A stretch of DNA of 64,000 nt from Myxococcus hansupus (GTDB taxonomy: Bacteria > Myxococcota > Myxococcia > Myxococcales > Myxococcaceae). The notes beneath the pieces are model-generated. The model searched no databases. It had not been told where the DNA came from and was given only the letters and a program-made list of their open reading frames with translations. The position numbers and the translations under genes are program-made. The stretch is taken from positions 7,770,501-7,834,500 of the forward strand of contig NZ_CP012109.1 of the NCBI RefSeq assembly GCF_000280925.3. Reading direction: 5' to 3'. Position 1 is the stretch's first letter; each line of letters opens with the position of its first letter. This document shows, piece by piece, positions 1-7,636 of the stretch.

Positions 1-2
1 TG

Positions 3-521
3 AAGCAGGAGCTGGCCATCATGGAGACGATGACGCCGGACACCTACCAGGTCATCCGGCGCAGCCTGGGCAACGGCAGCGGCCAGGAGTCTCCCGGCTA
101 CAACATGCTGCGCAAGGTGGCCCAGGGGCTGGAAGGCGCCCTGGACCGGCTGCTGGCCCGCCGCGGGCAGACGTTGACGTCCGTGTACCGCGCTGGCGGC
201 CCGGACGACCTGAAGCGCATCTGCGAGCAGTTGGTGGACATGGACGAGGCCTTCCAGGGCTGGCTCCACGCCCACTTCCAGTTGGTGCGCCGCACCATTG
301 GCGTGGACCGCTCCGTGAAGGCGCTGGACGGCCTGCCCACGCAGGTGCTCCAGGGCCGGATGACGCTGCCCCTGTTCCGCGAGCTCTGGGACGTCCGGCT
401 GGAGCTGACGGCCGGCTGGCGGCGTGAGGGCGGCGTCGCCCCGGGCGCGGACCGGGGTTCACCGGGCGGAGGCTGCCCCATGGCCCACGCGGCACGGACC
501 CAGCAGGTGGAGCGCCCATGA
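3..521 (+). CDS. Tryptophan 2,3-dioxygenase-like protein (C-terminal part)
   Basis: The gene enters from the left edge, so its start is outside the window. The visible 172 residues read KQELAIMETMTPDTYQ, then GSGQESPGYN, as in the substrate-site segment of the heme enzyme tryptophan 2,3-dioxygenase. The motif WLHAHFQLVRRTIG places a histidine where the family has its proximal heme ligand (W-x3-H). The usual GTGGSSG loop that contacts the amino acid substrate is absent; the protein continues VKALDGLPTQVLQG instead. Its last four bases overlap the next start (ATGA), so it is co-transcribed with a methyltransferase. Family membership is fairly clear. The actual substrate is not, and relatives such as MarE use the fold for other indole oxidations. 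Confidence 0.8.
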   Translation, partial: KQELAIMETMTPDTYQVIRRSLGNGSGQESPGYNMLRKVAQGLEGALDRLLARRGQTLTSVYRAGGPDDLKRICEQLVDMDEAFQGWLHAHFQLVRRTIGVDRSVKALDGLPTQVLQGRMTLPLFRELWDVRLELTAGWRREGGVAPGADRGSPGGGCPMAHAARTQQVERP

Positions 522-1552
522 CGGTGGAGGCCACGGCCCTGGCCCCCACCCCTCGCGCACTCCTCCACCTGCTCTACAACGGCGCCCGCGCGGTGGACGT
601 CCTGGAAGCATCATTGGAGCTGGGGCTGCTGGACGCCCTGGAGCCCGGCCCCGTCACCCTGGGCGAGCTGGCCGCGCGGCACCGCCTGGTGCCGGTGCGG
701 CTCTACAAGCTGCTCGACTGCCTGGAGAGCTTGGGGCTGGTGCGGCGCGAGCAACCCTCCGACGCCCTGGAGTCCGCGCGCTACCAGGCGGTGCCCGGCC
801 TGCGCGCGGCGGCCCAGGCCGTCCTGGGTCCGCAGTCGCTGGAGAAGGACCGGGAGCGCTACGCCTGGCGGGAGCTGCACGGGCACCTGCCGCAAGTCCT
901 CCGGGGAGAGCGCTCCATGCCCTCCGCCGCCTTCGACTGGCCCCCGCGAACGGACGCCCAGGTGGAGGGCTTCGAGGCCAGCATGGCCGCGGGCCTCCCG
1001 CCCATCCTGGAGACGTTCCGCGCCCACGGCCCACGGCTGTGGCCCGGCGGCGGGCGGATGCTCGACGTGGGGGGCGGCGACGGCACGCTGGCCGCCCACC
1101 TGGCGAGCGAGCACCCCCAGCTCCGGGTGGACGTCTTCAACCTGCCCGCCACCGCGCCGCTCGTGGCCCGCACCCGCGAGCGCTTCGGCCTCCCCGAAGC
1201 GCGGCTGGGCTTCCGCGGCGGTGACTTCCTCAAGGAAGCCCTGCCCTCCGGCTACGACACGCTCAGCTTCGTGCGGGTGCTGCACGACTGGCCCGCGGAC
1301 ACCGCGCGCACGCTGCTCACCGCCGCGCGAGAGGCGCTCCCGTCCGGAGGCCGCATCCTCATCTGCGAGGAGTTCCGCACCCCGGAGCGGCTCGCCGCCC
1401 AGTTCTTCTGGTCCTACTTCCTCATGGGCGTGGACACCTGCGTGAGCCGCCTGCGCGAGGTGGAGCACTACCTGCGCGTGCTGGACGAGACGGGCTTCAA
1501 GAAGGCCGAGGTCCTCCCCGGCCCCTTCGAACTCATCATCGCCCACCGGTAA
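518..1552 (+). CDS. SAM-dependent O-methyltransferase (family 2 type)
   Basis: 344 residues. The N-terminal ~100 residues form the winged-helix dimerisation domain typical of plant-type and antibiotic O-methyltransferases. The SAM-binding glycine loop MLDVGGGDGTLA lies near residue 185. The LHDWP motif near residue 250 carries the histidine that acts as catalytic base in this family, and ILICEEF follows. The start overlaps the stop of the dioxygenase-like gene in an ATGA, indicating translational coupling. Together they suggest oxidation then methylation of an aromatic or indole compound, but no substrate can be read from the sequence. Homologues with this dimerisation domain methylate O, N or C atoms, so 'O-methyl' is an inference. 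Confidence 0.85.
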   Translation: MTVEATALAPTPRALLHLLYNGARAVDVLEASLELGLLDALEPGPVTLGELAARHRLVPVRLYKLLDCLESLGLVRREQPSDALESARYQAVPGLRAAAQAVLGPQSLEKDRERYAWRELHGHLPQVLRGERSMPSAAFDWPPRTDAQVEGFEASMAAGLPPILETFRAHGPRLWPGGGRMLDVGGGDGTLAAHLASEHPQLRVDVFNLPATAPLVARTRERFGLPEARLGFRGGDFLKEALPSGYDTLSFVRVLHDWPADTARTLLTAAREALPSGGRILICEEFRTPERLAAQFFWSYFLMGVDTCVSRLREVEHYLRVLDETGFKKAEVLPGPFELIIAHR

Positions 1553-1634
1553 AAACGACAGGGCGTGCCCCCCAATTGTCACCCCCACCGCCGCTTGGCG
1601 TCAGGGAAGCCCTGGTAGAATGGGCCCATCCCCG

Positions 1635-1649
1635 GGCCTCCCGGAGGCC
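1635..1649. promoter_or_regulatory. 15-bp palindrome upstream of the sigma-54 promoter
   Basis: GGCCTCC and GGAGGCC face each other around a central C, about 30 bp upstream of the -24/-12 element. It could be an activator (bEBP) half-site or a weak terminator hairpin for the methyltransferase gene, which ends 82 bp upstream. There is no T-run after it. The function is inferred only. Confidence 0.3.
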
Positions 1650-1679
1650 AGCCAAGCATGCCCCCGTCTGTTGAAGCCC

Positions 1680-1695
1680 TGGCACGGGTTCTGCA
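1680..1695 (+). promoter_or_regulatory. Sigma-54 (-24/-12) promoter candidate
   Basis: TGGCACGGGTTCTGCA matches the RpoN consensus TGGCACR-N4-TTGCW at all positions except one (C for the first T of the -12 box). The GG-N10-GC spacing is exact. The predicted start site is about 60 bp upstream of the ATG at 1767. Myxobacteria use many sigma-54 promoters with enhancer-binding activators in development, so control of the downstream hydrolase-like gene is plausible. Confidence 0.6.
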
Positions 1696-1766
1696 CAATT
1701 CCAACGACAGAAGTGTGTAGCAGCAGCACGGCAGCGACGCAGTCCGACGAAGAGGAGGGACTCCGC

Positions 1767-2555
1767 ATGAAGAAGCAGGGTTCACGCAGGTCGGATGAAG
1801 GCTCGGAGAAGGCGGTTCGCGGGCTGGTGACGCCCGAGTCCGGGGCAGGTTCCTGGACGCCCCCCATGGCGGACGGAGAGGTCCGCATCCCCGTCGAGGA
1901 AGGCGTGGAGTTGAGGGGTCTGCTCCAGGTGCCACCGGGCGCCACGGGCGTGGTGGTGCTGGCCCGGGGCCACGGCAGCAGTCGCCGGGGTGCCACGGAC
2001 CTGATGGTCGCGCGGATGCTGCAAAACGAAGGGCTGGCCACCCTCGCGGTGGATTTGCTGACGGCGGCGGAAGAAGAGGCGTGCCGGGAGCGCGACCTGC
2101 GCTTCAACCTGGGCCTCTTCGGCGGGCGCCTGTCGGGCGTGGCGCGCTGGCTGCGCCGCTCCCCTCGGACGACGGGGCTGCACATCGGTTACTTCGGGGC
2201 CTACACCGGCGCGGGCGCGGCCCTGGCCGCGGCGGCGATGCGGCCGGAGTACGTGGACGCGGTGGTGTGCCGCGGCGGTCGGCTGGGCCAGCCGGGCGCC
2301 ACGCTGTCCAGGGTGCGCGCGCCCACGCTGCTCATCGTCGGCGCGGAGGACACCACCGCGCTGGAGCCGCACCGCCGCGCCATCAGCGCGATGACGGCGG
2401 AGACGCGCCTGGAAATCATCCCCGGCGCCACGCACCGCTTCGAGGAGCCCGGCACGCTGACGCAGATGGTGGACCTGGCCTGCCTCTGGTTCCTCCAGCA
2501 CCTGGGCGCGCCCCGCTGGGAATCGCTGCCTCCGCAGCGCGTCGCCGGCGGCTGA
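1767..2555 (+). CDS. Dienelactone-hydrolase-like alpha/beta protein with altered nucleophile
   Basis: 262 residues from the ATG at 1767, chosen because AGAGGAGGGA sits just upstream; the frame stays open further upstream but lacks such a site. The fold is recognisable as the DLH/alpha-beta hydrolase family: a first strand ending VVVLARGHGSS, the nucleophile-elbow region IGYFGAYTGAGAAL, the acid loop IVGAEDTTALEPH and the histidine loop GATHRFEEPG. The elbow normally reads FGASTGA. Here residue 146, where the catalytic serine belongs, is encoded by TAC (Tyr), while Asp and His remain. It may be a non-catalytic or changed enzyme. A sigma-54 promoter lies upstream and a strong hairpin downstream. 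Confidence 0.85.
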   Translation: MKKQGSRRSDEGSEKAVRGLVTPESGAGSWTPPMADGEVRIPVEEGVELRGLLQVPPGATGVVVLARGHGSSRRGATDLMVARMLQNEGLATLAVDLLTAAEEEACRERDLRFNLGLFGGRLSGVARWLRRSPRTTGLHIGYFGAYTGAGAALAAAAMRPEYVDAVVCRGGRLGQPGATLSRVRAPTLLIVGAEDTTALEPHRRAISAMTAETRLEIIPGATHRFEEPGTLTQMVDLACLWFLQHLGAPRWESLPPQRVAGG

Positions 2556-2582
2556 GCGCCTTTCCCGAATGGAAGAAGTGGC

Positions 2583-2615
2583 GGGCCAGGGCAGCCTTCG
2601 TGGCTGCCCTGGCCC
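2583..2615. terminator. 14-bp perfect stem-loop between convergent genes
   Basis: GGGCCAGGGCAGCC pairs perfectly with GGCTGCCCTGGCCC around a 5-nt TTCGT loop. It lies between the hydrolase-like gene (+) and the LuxR-type regulator gene (-), so it can serve both. There is no T-run, as is common in very GC-rich genomes. Confidence 0.7.
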
Positions 2616-2761
2616 CCAGGGGACACCCTGGCGTGGGGGGAGAAGGCGCGCTGCGCCTGACGCCGAGGCACTCCGAACGGTGCCACGCCTCGCGCCGCGC
2701 TCCCAGTGGCCAGCGGTCCAGGAGGCGCTGTCCCGCGGTCTGACGCGCAGGCCCTGGAGCC

Positions 2762-3448
2762 TCAGAGGCTTGCCGGGCGCTGCACACCCAACTGGCACCC
2801 GAGGACCGCCAACTGCGCGCGGTTCTCCGAGCCGAGCTTCTTGTAGATGCTGGTGATGTGCGCCTTCACGGTGCGCTCGGTGATGCCCAGGCTGGTGGCG
2901 ATGCGCAGGTTGTCCGCGCCCGCGGCGATGTAGCCCAGCACCTCGCGCTCACGCGGCGTCAGCCGGCGCAGCTCGCCCTGGAGCGCCGTCTCCGGCTGCG
3001 GCTGAAACCCCAGCGACGGCTGCGCGGGCGCCAGGCCCACGGGCAGCAGCCGCTCGCCCCGCACCACCCGCTCCACCGCCTCCACCACCTCCGCGCAGCC
3101 CACGTTCTGCTTCCACAAGTAGCCCGCCGCGCCGGCCTGGAGGCACTGCTCCACCAGCGCCGTCTCCCGGTGGCCCGACAGCACCAGCGGCTTCACCGCG
3201 GGGAAGAAGTCATGCAGGCACTGCAGCGCGGACATCCCGCTGACGGGCAGCTCCCATTCGGCCAGGTCCAACTGCAGGTCCACGAGCGCGACATGCGGCA
3301 ACGTCTCACGCACGCGCGCGAAGAAGGGCTCGGGCTCCGCGAAGCCCGCCACCACGTCCATCCCCGCGCCTTCGAGCACCGCCTCCAAGGCCTCCCGGAA
3401 GACCTGCTGGTCCTCCAGGATGGCGACGCGGATGCGTTCCGATTCCAT
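2762..3448 (-). CDS. NarL/FixJ-type response regulator (REC + LuxR HTH)
   Basis: 228 residues from the ATG giving MESERIRVAILED. The receiver domain spans about residues 5-125, with the acidic pair in ILEDQQ, the phospho-acceptor Asp in ALVDLQL and the conserved Lys in YLWKQN. The C-terminal LuxR-type HTH starts LTPREREVLGYIAAG and has the recognition helix region ITERTVKAHITSIYKKL. It is a transcription factor activated by phosphorylation from a partner kinase that is not adjacent. A GTG start 66 bp upstream is possible but has a Shine-Dalgarno sequence butted against it. It is divergent from another response regulator gene; the shared 205-bp spacer carries an EcoRI-centred palindrome. Confidence 0.9.
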   Translation of the reverse strand: MESERIRVAILEDQQVFREALEAVLEGAGMDVVAGFAEPEPFFARVRETLPHVALVDLQLDLAEWELPVSGMSALQCLHDFFPAVKPLVLSGHRETALVEQCLQAGAAGYLWKQNVGCAEVVEAVERVVRGERLLPVGLAPAQPSLGFQPQPETALQGELRRLTPREREVLGYIAAGADNLRIATSLGITERTVKAHITSIYKKLGSENRAQLAVLGCQLGVQRPASL

Positions 3449-3547
3449 GGCCGTCCAACTCCCGCGAAGCCCACCACCCAGGCACCTGACGTGCGCCACC
3501 ACCAACCCCTTCACCCTCCCCCGTTCATCCCCTGGAGTTCAACCCCT

Positions 3548-3565
3548 CTAAGGGAATTCCCTCAG
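3548..3565. promoter_or_regulatory. Imperfect 18-bp palindrome in a divergent promoter region
   Basis: CTaAGGGAATTCCCTcAG has a perfect 12-bp core (AGGGAATTCCCT, 3551-3562) and matching outer bases. It lies between two divergently transcribed response-regulator genes, 100 bp and 90 bp from their starts. The size and symmetry suit a dimeric HTH protein, possibly the LuxR-type regulator itself. This is inference from position and symmetry only. Confidence 0.4.
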
Positions 3566-3653
3566 ACGGGGGGCGACACGAAGTGACGACTGGAGGATAC
3601 TCGGGACGTCGTTTGATTCTGGAGTGACCATCCGCACGCTGAAGGGGGAAGCC

Positions 3654-4064
3654 ATGTCGGAGTCGAAAATCCGCGTCCTCATCGTGGACGACGAACAGGA
3701 CCAGCTCTCACTCGTGGAGCGGACCCTCTCCGCCTTTGGCTTCGACGTCCGCACCCACCGCTCCTCGCTGGGCGTGTCCAACCTGGTGCGCACCACGCAG
3801 CCGGACCTGGTGCTGCTGGACGTGAACATCCCGGCGCTCAGCGGAGACAGGGTGCTGGCGCTCGCGCGGGGCCAGGCGCCCCAGGGCACCAAGTTCATCC
3901 TCTACTCCTCCTCGGATGAGAGCCAGCTTCGCGCGCTGGCGCGTTCGTCGGGCGCGGACGGCTACATCACCAAGAGCGTGCAGGGCGAGGACCTGGCCCG
4001 CAAGCTGGAAGCCATCCACAAGAAGCCCGCGGCCGCCCCCGAGCCCCTGCCCATCGCCCGCTAG
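3654..4064 (+). CDS. Single-domain response regulator
   Basis: 136 residues, essentially one receiver domain: acidic pair in VLIVDDEQD, phospho-acceptor Asp in LVLLDVNIP, switch Ser in LYSSS, and Lys in YITKS. The tail is short and Pro/Ala-rich, with no output domain. The ATG at 3654 follows GAAGGGGGAA at good spacing, preferred over an ATG-like codon 30 bp upstream. It probably acts by protein-protein contact in a phosphorelay or motility pathway, as many stand-alone receivers do in myxobacteria. Its kinase is unknown. It ends 4 bp before the convergent UbiB-type gene. Confidence 0.9.
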   Translation: MSESKIRVLIVDDEQDQLSLVERTLSAFGFDVRTHRSSLGVSNLVRTTQPDLVLLDVNIPALSGDRVLALARGQAPQGTKFILYSSSDESQLRALARSSGADGYITKSVQGEDLARKLEAIHKKPAAAPEPLPIAR

Positions 4065-4068
4065 CGGC

Positions 4069-5373
4069 TCAGGTTGGCAGGTCCGTCACTTCCAGGAACA
4101 CCGCGCGGAAGTCTCCCCGCGCGCCGATGAGCCGGAGGTTCTGCGCCAGCCCGCCCGTGGAACGGAAGAACATCACCGCCTCCGCGGGCGGCTTGATGCG
4201 CAGGAAGCGCGGCGCGTTGCGAGAGAAGTGGTTGCGCATGTCGCGGTTGATTTCGCACGTCGCGTAGTCGTAGTCCGGCAGGCGCATGGGGCGCCCGGCG
4301 ATGCGCAGCACCTCCGCGATGAGCTCCTCGGCCTCCGCGTCCGGCAGCTCCACCGTGAAGCCCACCTCCCGGCTCATGGCCAGGATGTCCAACGGCTCCA
4401 TGCGCATCGTCAGCGAGAGCATGCGCTGGTTGGTCTCCACGAAGCGCGGGGAGAAGCGCTTGATGGAGCCGAAGTCCAGCAAGCCCAGCCGCCCGTCTGG
4501 CATCACCATGAAGTTGCCCGGGTGCGGGTCCGCGTGGATTTCGCCCGCGCTGAAGAAGGGCACATACGTGGCGAGGATGAGCTGACGCGCCACCCGGAAA
4601 CGCTCCTCGTTCGAGGGCTCCGTGGGCAGCCAGTCCTTGAGCGTGAGGCCCTCCAGCAGCTCCAGCGTGAGCACCCGCTTCGCGCTGTGACTGGCGATGA
4701 CGCCGGGCACGCACAGCTCGGGCCGCGAGGCCACGCTGCGCGCGAAGCCCTCCGCCAGCGAGGCCTCGCGGCGGTAGTCCAGCTCCAGCAGCAGCTCGTC
4801 GCGGAACTCCTGGAAGTAGGCGGAGCCGTCCATGAGGCGAGACGCCTTCGACACCGTCTTCACCACCAGGCCCAGGTTCTCCATGTCGTGGGCCAGGGAC
4901 GCGTCGATGCCGGGGTACTGCACCTTCACCGCCACCGCCCGCCCATCCTCCAGCACCGCGCGGTGCACCTGTCCCAGCGACGCGGCGGCCAGCGGCGCCT
5001 GGCTGAACTCGCGGAAGAGCGCCTCGGGCGGCGCGCCCAGCTCCTCCTCCACCACGCGGGCCACCTGCGCGTAGGACATGGCGGGCGCCTGGTTCTGGAG
5101 CCGCGCCAGCACCTGGCGCACCTCGGGGGTGAGCAGGTCCGGGTCCATGGACACGGCCTGCCCCAGCTTCATGGCGGCGCCCTTGAGTTCGCCGAGCGTG
5201 GAGACCAGCTTCTCGGCGGCCTCCTTGCTGAGCAGGTCCGGCGCGCCGCCCGCCAGCCGCTTCGCGCCGCTCTTGAGTACGTCCGTGCCCACCTGCATGG
5301 AGAGGCCCGCCAGCTTGCGAAGGCGGTTGAAGCGCCCCTGGGGAGGAAGCTTGTCGTCGGAGTCAGAGGCCAT
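4069..5373 (-). CDS. ABC1/UbiB (AarF)-type protein kinase-like protein
   Basis: 434 residues from the ATG giving MASDSDDKLPP; a TTG start 42 bp upstream is possible. The UbiB family signature KxGQ appears as KLGQ at residues 69-72. An alanine-rich nucleotide loop (AAASLGQVHRA), the lysine in AVKVQYPG, the catalytic-loop motif EIHADPHPGNFMV and the metal-binding DFGS all follow in order. Family members are atypical kinases or ATPases supporting ubiquinone or other isoprenoid lipid metabolism. There is no C-terminal membrane anchor like that of E. coli UbiB. It is a lone gene, 106 bp downstream of the pseudokinase gene on the same strand. Confidence 0.88.
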   Translation of the reverse strand: MASDSDDKLPPQGRFNRLRKLAGLSMQVGTDVLKSGAKRLAGGAPDLLSKEAAEKLVSTLGELKGAAMKLGQAVSMDPDLLTPEVRQVLARLQNQAPAMSYAQVARVVEEELGAPPEALFREFSQAPLAAASLGQVHRAVLEDGRAVAVKVQYPGIDASLAHDMENLGLVVKTVSKASRLMDGSAYFQEFRDELLLELDYRREASLAEGFARSVASRPELCVPGVIASHSAKRVLTLELLEGLTLKDWLPTEPSNEERFRVARQLILATYVPFFSAGEIHADPHPGNFMVMPDGRLGLLDFGSIKRFSPRFVETNQRMLSLTMRMEPLDILAMSREVGFTVELPDAEAEELIAEVLRIAGRPMRLPDYDYATCEINRDMRNHFSRNAPRFLRIKPPAEAVMFFRSTGGLAQNLRLIGARGDFRAVFLEVTDLPT

Positions 5374-5479
5374 GGGAACTGAAGGGATTAACGAGGAGCG
5401 CCTCGCAAGACGCAAGACATGACACCCCCTCCTGACAGCCAGGCCGCCCTACCGGGAAGCGGACATGTCACCCAAGAGG

Positions 5480-6565
5480 CTACAGCGCGTACCAGCCCGC
5501 GAGCCCTCGCAGGCTCGAGGGACTCAGTCCCACCGCGGCCCCGTCCAGCGCCAGGGAGGCCTGCAGGGCCTCCCGCAGGGCGCCCGCGCTCGAATAACGG
5601 TCCGCCGGGCGGCGCGCCATCGCCTTGACCAGCACCCGTGACAACGTCGAGGGCAGGTCTCCGCGCGACGACGGCCCTCGGCATGCGGGGCCCGGCAGGG
5701 ACGCCTCCGCCCCGCGCCCGCGCAGGTGCCCGGTGAGGAGCAAGGTGCCCAGCTCGCCCACGGCGTGGAGGTCCGCGCGCAGGGCCCGCGACGTGTCGTC
5801 GCCCGCCGTGCCAGACACCACCGGGTCGAGCGTGTCCGTGGCCGCCGGCGTCCGCTCCCCCGCGCCGGGCCCGTCCGCGGGAGGGAGCAACCGGGCGATG
5901 GCGAAATCCAGCAGCTTCACGTGCTGCCGGCCCAGTGCGTCCGGGACGAGGAAGACGTTGGCGGGCTGGAGGCTCCCATGGGCGATGCCATGCGCGTGCG
6001 CGGCGGCCAGCGCGTCACACACCTGGCACAGCAGGTCCACCACCAGCGCCGGGGACAGGGGCTCCTGGGTGAAGGCCGCGAGGCTCTGCCCCTCCAGGTA
6101 CTCCATGACGAGGTAGGGACACCCGTCGCGCATGCCCAAATCGTAGAGCGACACGATGTGCGGGTGCTGGATGAGCGTCAGCGTGCGCGCCTCCGAGAGG
6201 AAGCGGGCGACCCGCGCCGAATCCCGCGTCACGTGCGCGTGGAGCACCTGGATGGCCACCTGCTTCTGGATGAGCGCGTGCTCCGCGAGCAGCACCGTGC
6301 CCAGGCTCCCGCGCCCCAGCTCGCGCAGCAGCCGGAAGTGTCCCAGTTGCTGACCAATCAGCGAGGGCGCGCCGGACGCGGACCGCGCCTCCGTGGCGAG
6401 CAGCGTCCCCACCCGAGACAGACACTCCGCCGAGGACTGCGCGCGGGCCGGACGCGCCCGGGACGGGCAGTCACAGGCCCCCACATGGGCGGGCACGCAG
6501 CCACACGCGGGCCCCATGGCCGGAGGGAACAGGGGAACGGAGGTGGTGAGGTCCATCCTGGACAT
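5480..6565 (-). CDS. Ser/Thr protein kinase homologue lacking catalytic residues (pseudokinase)
   Basis: 361 residues from the ATG giving MSRMDLTT (a GTG lies 15 bp upstream and another ATG 9 bp downstream). The first ~65 residues are Pro- and Cys-rich (CGC, CDC). The kinase fold follows: glycine loop LGRGSLGTVLLAE, helix C, hinge MEYLEGQS. Three key sites are changed. The ATP-anchoring Lys of VAIK is Gln (VAIQVLHAH, residue 106), the HRD catalytic Asp is lost (IAHGSLQPAN), and DFG is DFA. The APE motif is unrecognisable, although Asn203 remains. It resembles the abundant myxobacterial Hanks-type kinases but probably works as a binding or regulatory scaffold. There is no transmembrane segment. 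Confidence 0.85.
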   Translation of the reverse strand: MSRMDLTTSVPLFPPAMGPACGCVPAHVGACDCPSRARPARAQSSAECLSRVGTLLATEARSASGAPSLIGQQLGHFRLLRELGRGSLGTVLLAEHALIQKQVAIQVLHAHVTRDSARVARFLSEARTLTLIQHPHIVSLYDLGMRDGCPYLVMEYLEGQSLAAFTQEPLSPALVVDLLCQVCDALAAAHAHGIAHGSLQPANVFLVPDALGRQHVKLLDFAIARLLPPADGPGAGERTPAATDTLDPVVSGTAGDDTSRALRADLHAVGELGTLLLTGHLRGRGAEASLPGPACRGPSSRGDLPSTLSRVLVKAMARRPADRYSSAGALREALQASLALDGAAVGLSPSSLRGLAGWYAL

Positions 6566-6955
6566 GGAGGTCGGGACCACGCGAGCACATTCAAACGGAC
6601 GTGAAGCCGTGACGGTGTCGTGCGGAACGCGCGCGATGGCGCTCTGGAGTCCCCCTCCTTTCAGACACAGGCAACCGCCCGTGACACGAAGACCCTATCG
6701 CCGCCAAGACACAGCTCGCGACGGCCCTCCAGGACGTGCGTCGAACGCGCAACGGCCGCGGTGTTCGCCGGCGTACGCACGGCGTCGAAGCGTCCAGCGG
6801 CGGAAGTTTCCATGTGCTCGGAGCACGAGGGCGGAGCCTGCACGAATGTGCTGCGCTCAACGCCCGTCATCTCGCCGCGGGGCGAACACCTGGCCCGCAC
6901 GCGCGGGTACCTCCCTGCTCGACCGCGAACAGGGAGGCACCTCGCACCGGGTGCG
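6566..6955. other. 390-bp intergenic region
   Basis: No convincing gene was found. Open frames here lack ribosome sites and family resemblance. It should hold the promoter of the pseudokinase gene at its left side and the terminator hairpin of the lipoprotein gene at its right side (6907-6940). Confidence 0.5.
6907..6940 (-). terminator. Terminator hairpin of the lipoprotein gene
   Basis: GTACCTCCCTG (6907-6917) pairs with CAGGGAGGCAC (6930-6940), with one mismatch and a 12-nt loop. It starts 15 bp beyond the stop of the upstream minus-strand lipoprotein gene. There is no clear U-tract. Confidence 0.5.
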
Positions 6956-7459
6956 TCAGCCGATGATGGGCTCGCAGAACCCTTCAGCACCGCACGTCAG
7001 CCCGAAGCAACACGCGGCCCCTTCCCCGCATGCGCCGTCCACGGGCACGCACGCCGGAGCGCCCGCGTCCAGGCCGCCACCGCCCGCATCCGGCGCCCCG
7101 CCGCCTCCGTCGGCCTCGTGGCCACAACCCGCGTCGTAAGGCTCCTCACCCGAGCCCGCATCGGGCTCACCGCTCCACTCACACGGGCCCAAGGTATCGC
7201 CGTGTCGCTCGTGCGCGGGCCATGCCGCCGCGCCCACCGACAAGGTGTGCGCGTTGGCGGGGTTGCCCGGCGGGTAGTGGCAGAGGGTGACCTTGCCAGA
7301 GGCCGCGGCTTCATCGTCCCTGCCACCCAATCCACCGCTCTGTGGAGACTGCGTGTCGGGTGAATCATCATTCACCGGTGAGCCGCCGCAGCCCCCCGTG
7401 AGCAGCGCGCACAGCGCCACCGCGACGGCGGAGGAGAACACAGGCTTGAGGCTTCGCAT
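6956..7459 (-). CDS. Cys-rich lipoprotein with a CHYPPG-type domain
   Basis: 167 residues from the ATG giving MRSLKPVFSS, preceded by AGGAG. A signal peptide ends in the lipobox LLTGGC (Cys24), so the protein is predicted to be lipid-anchored. After an acidic linker comes CHYPPGNPANAHTLSVG, then HGDTLGPC, a small motif (CHxPPGNPxNxHT...HGDxxGxC) found in many secreted bacterial proteins and of unknown role. A Gly/Asp/Ala-rich spacer (PDAGGGGLDAGAP) is typical of myxobacterial lipoproteins. The C-terminus is a knot-like Cys cluster (CGEGAACCFGLTCGAEGFC). The function is unknown. It is transcribed alone. Confidence 0.82.
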   Translation of the reverse strand: MRSLKPVFSSAVAVALCALLTGGCGGSPVNDDSPDTQSPQSGGLGGRDDEAAASGKVTLCHYPPGNPANAHTLSVGAAAWPAHERHGDTLGPCEWSGEPDAGSGEEPYDAGCGHEADGGGGAPDAGGGGLDAGAPACVPVDGACGEGAACCFGLTCGAEGFCEPIIG

Positions 7460-7636
7460 CGAGACGCTCCTGGTACGAGGGTCCAATGGCCATCACCCGC
7501 GCACGCCAGCGATGCGTTCAGGGCTCAGCCCCCGCGGATGCGGCCACCACGCAGGAAGGACCCAGGCATTCGTGCTCCGGCCACCCTTGAAACATCACGG
7601 AGCACGGCACGACAGCGAGGATGAAAACATGTGCTG

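Noticed and set aside
6620..7363. A 247-codon plus-strand open frame across the lipoprotein gene and spacer
   Set aside because: No ribosome site, no domain, and it overlaps a lipoprotein gene with a signal peptide and good ribosome site on the other strand.
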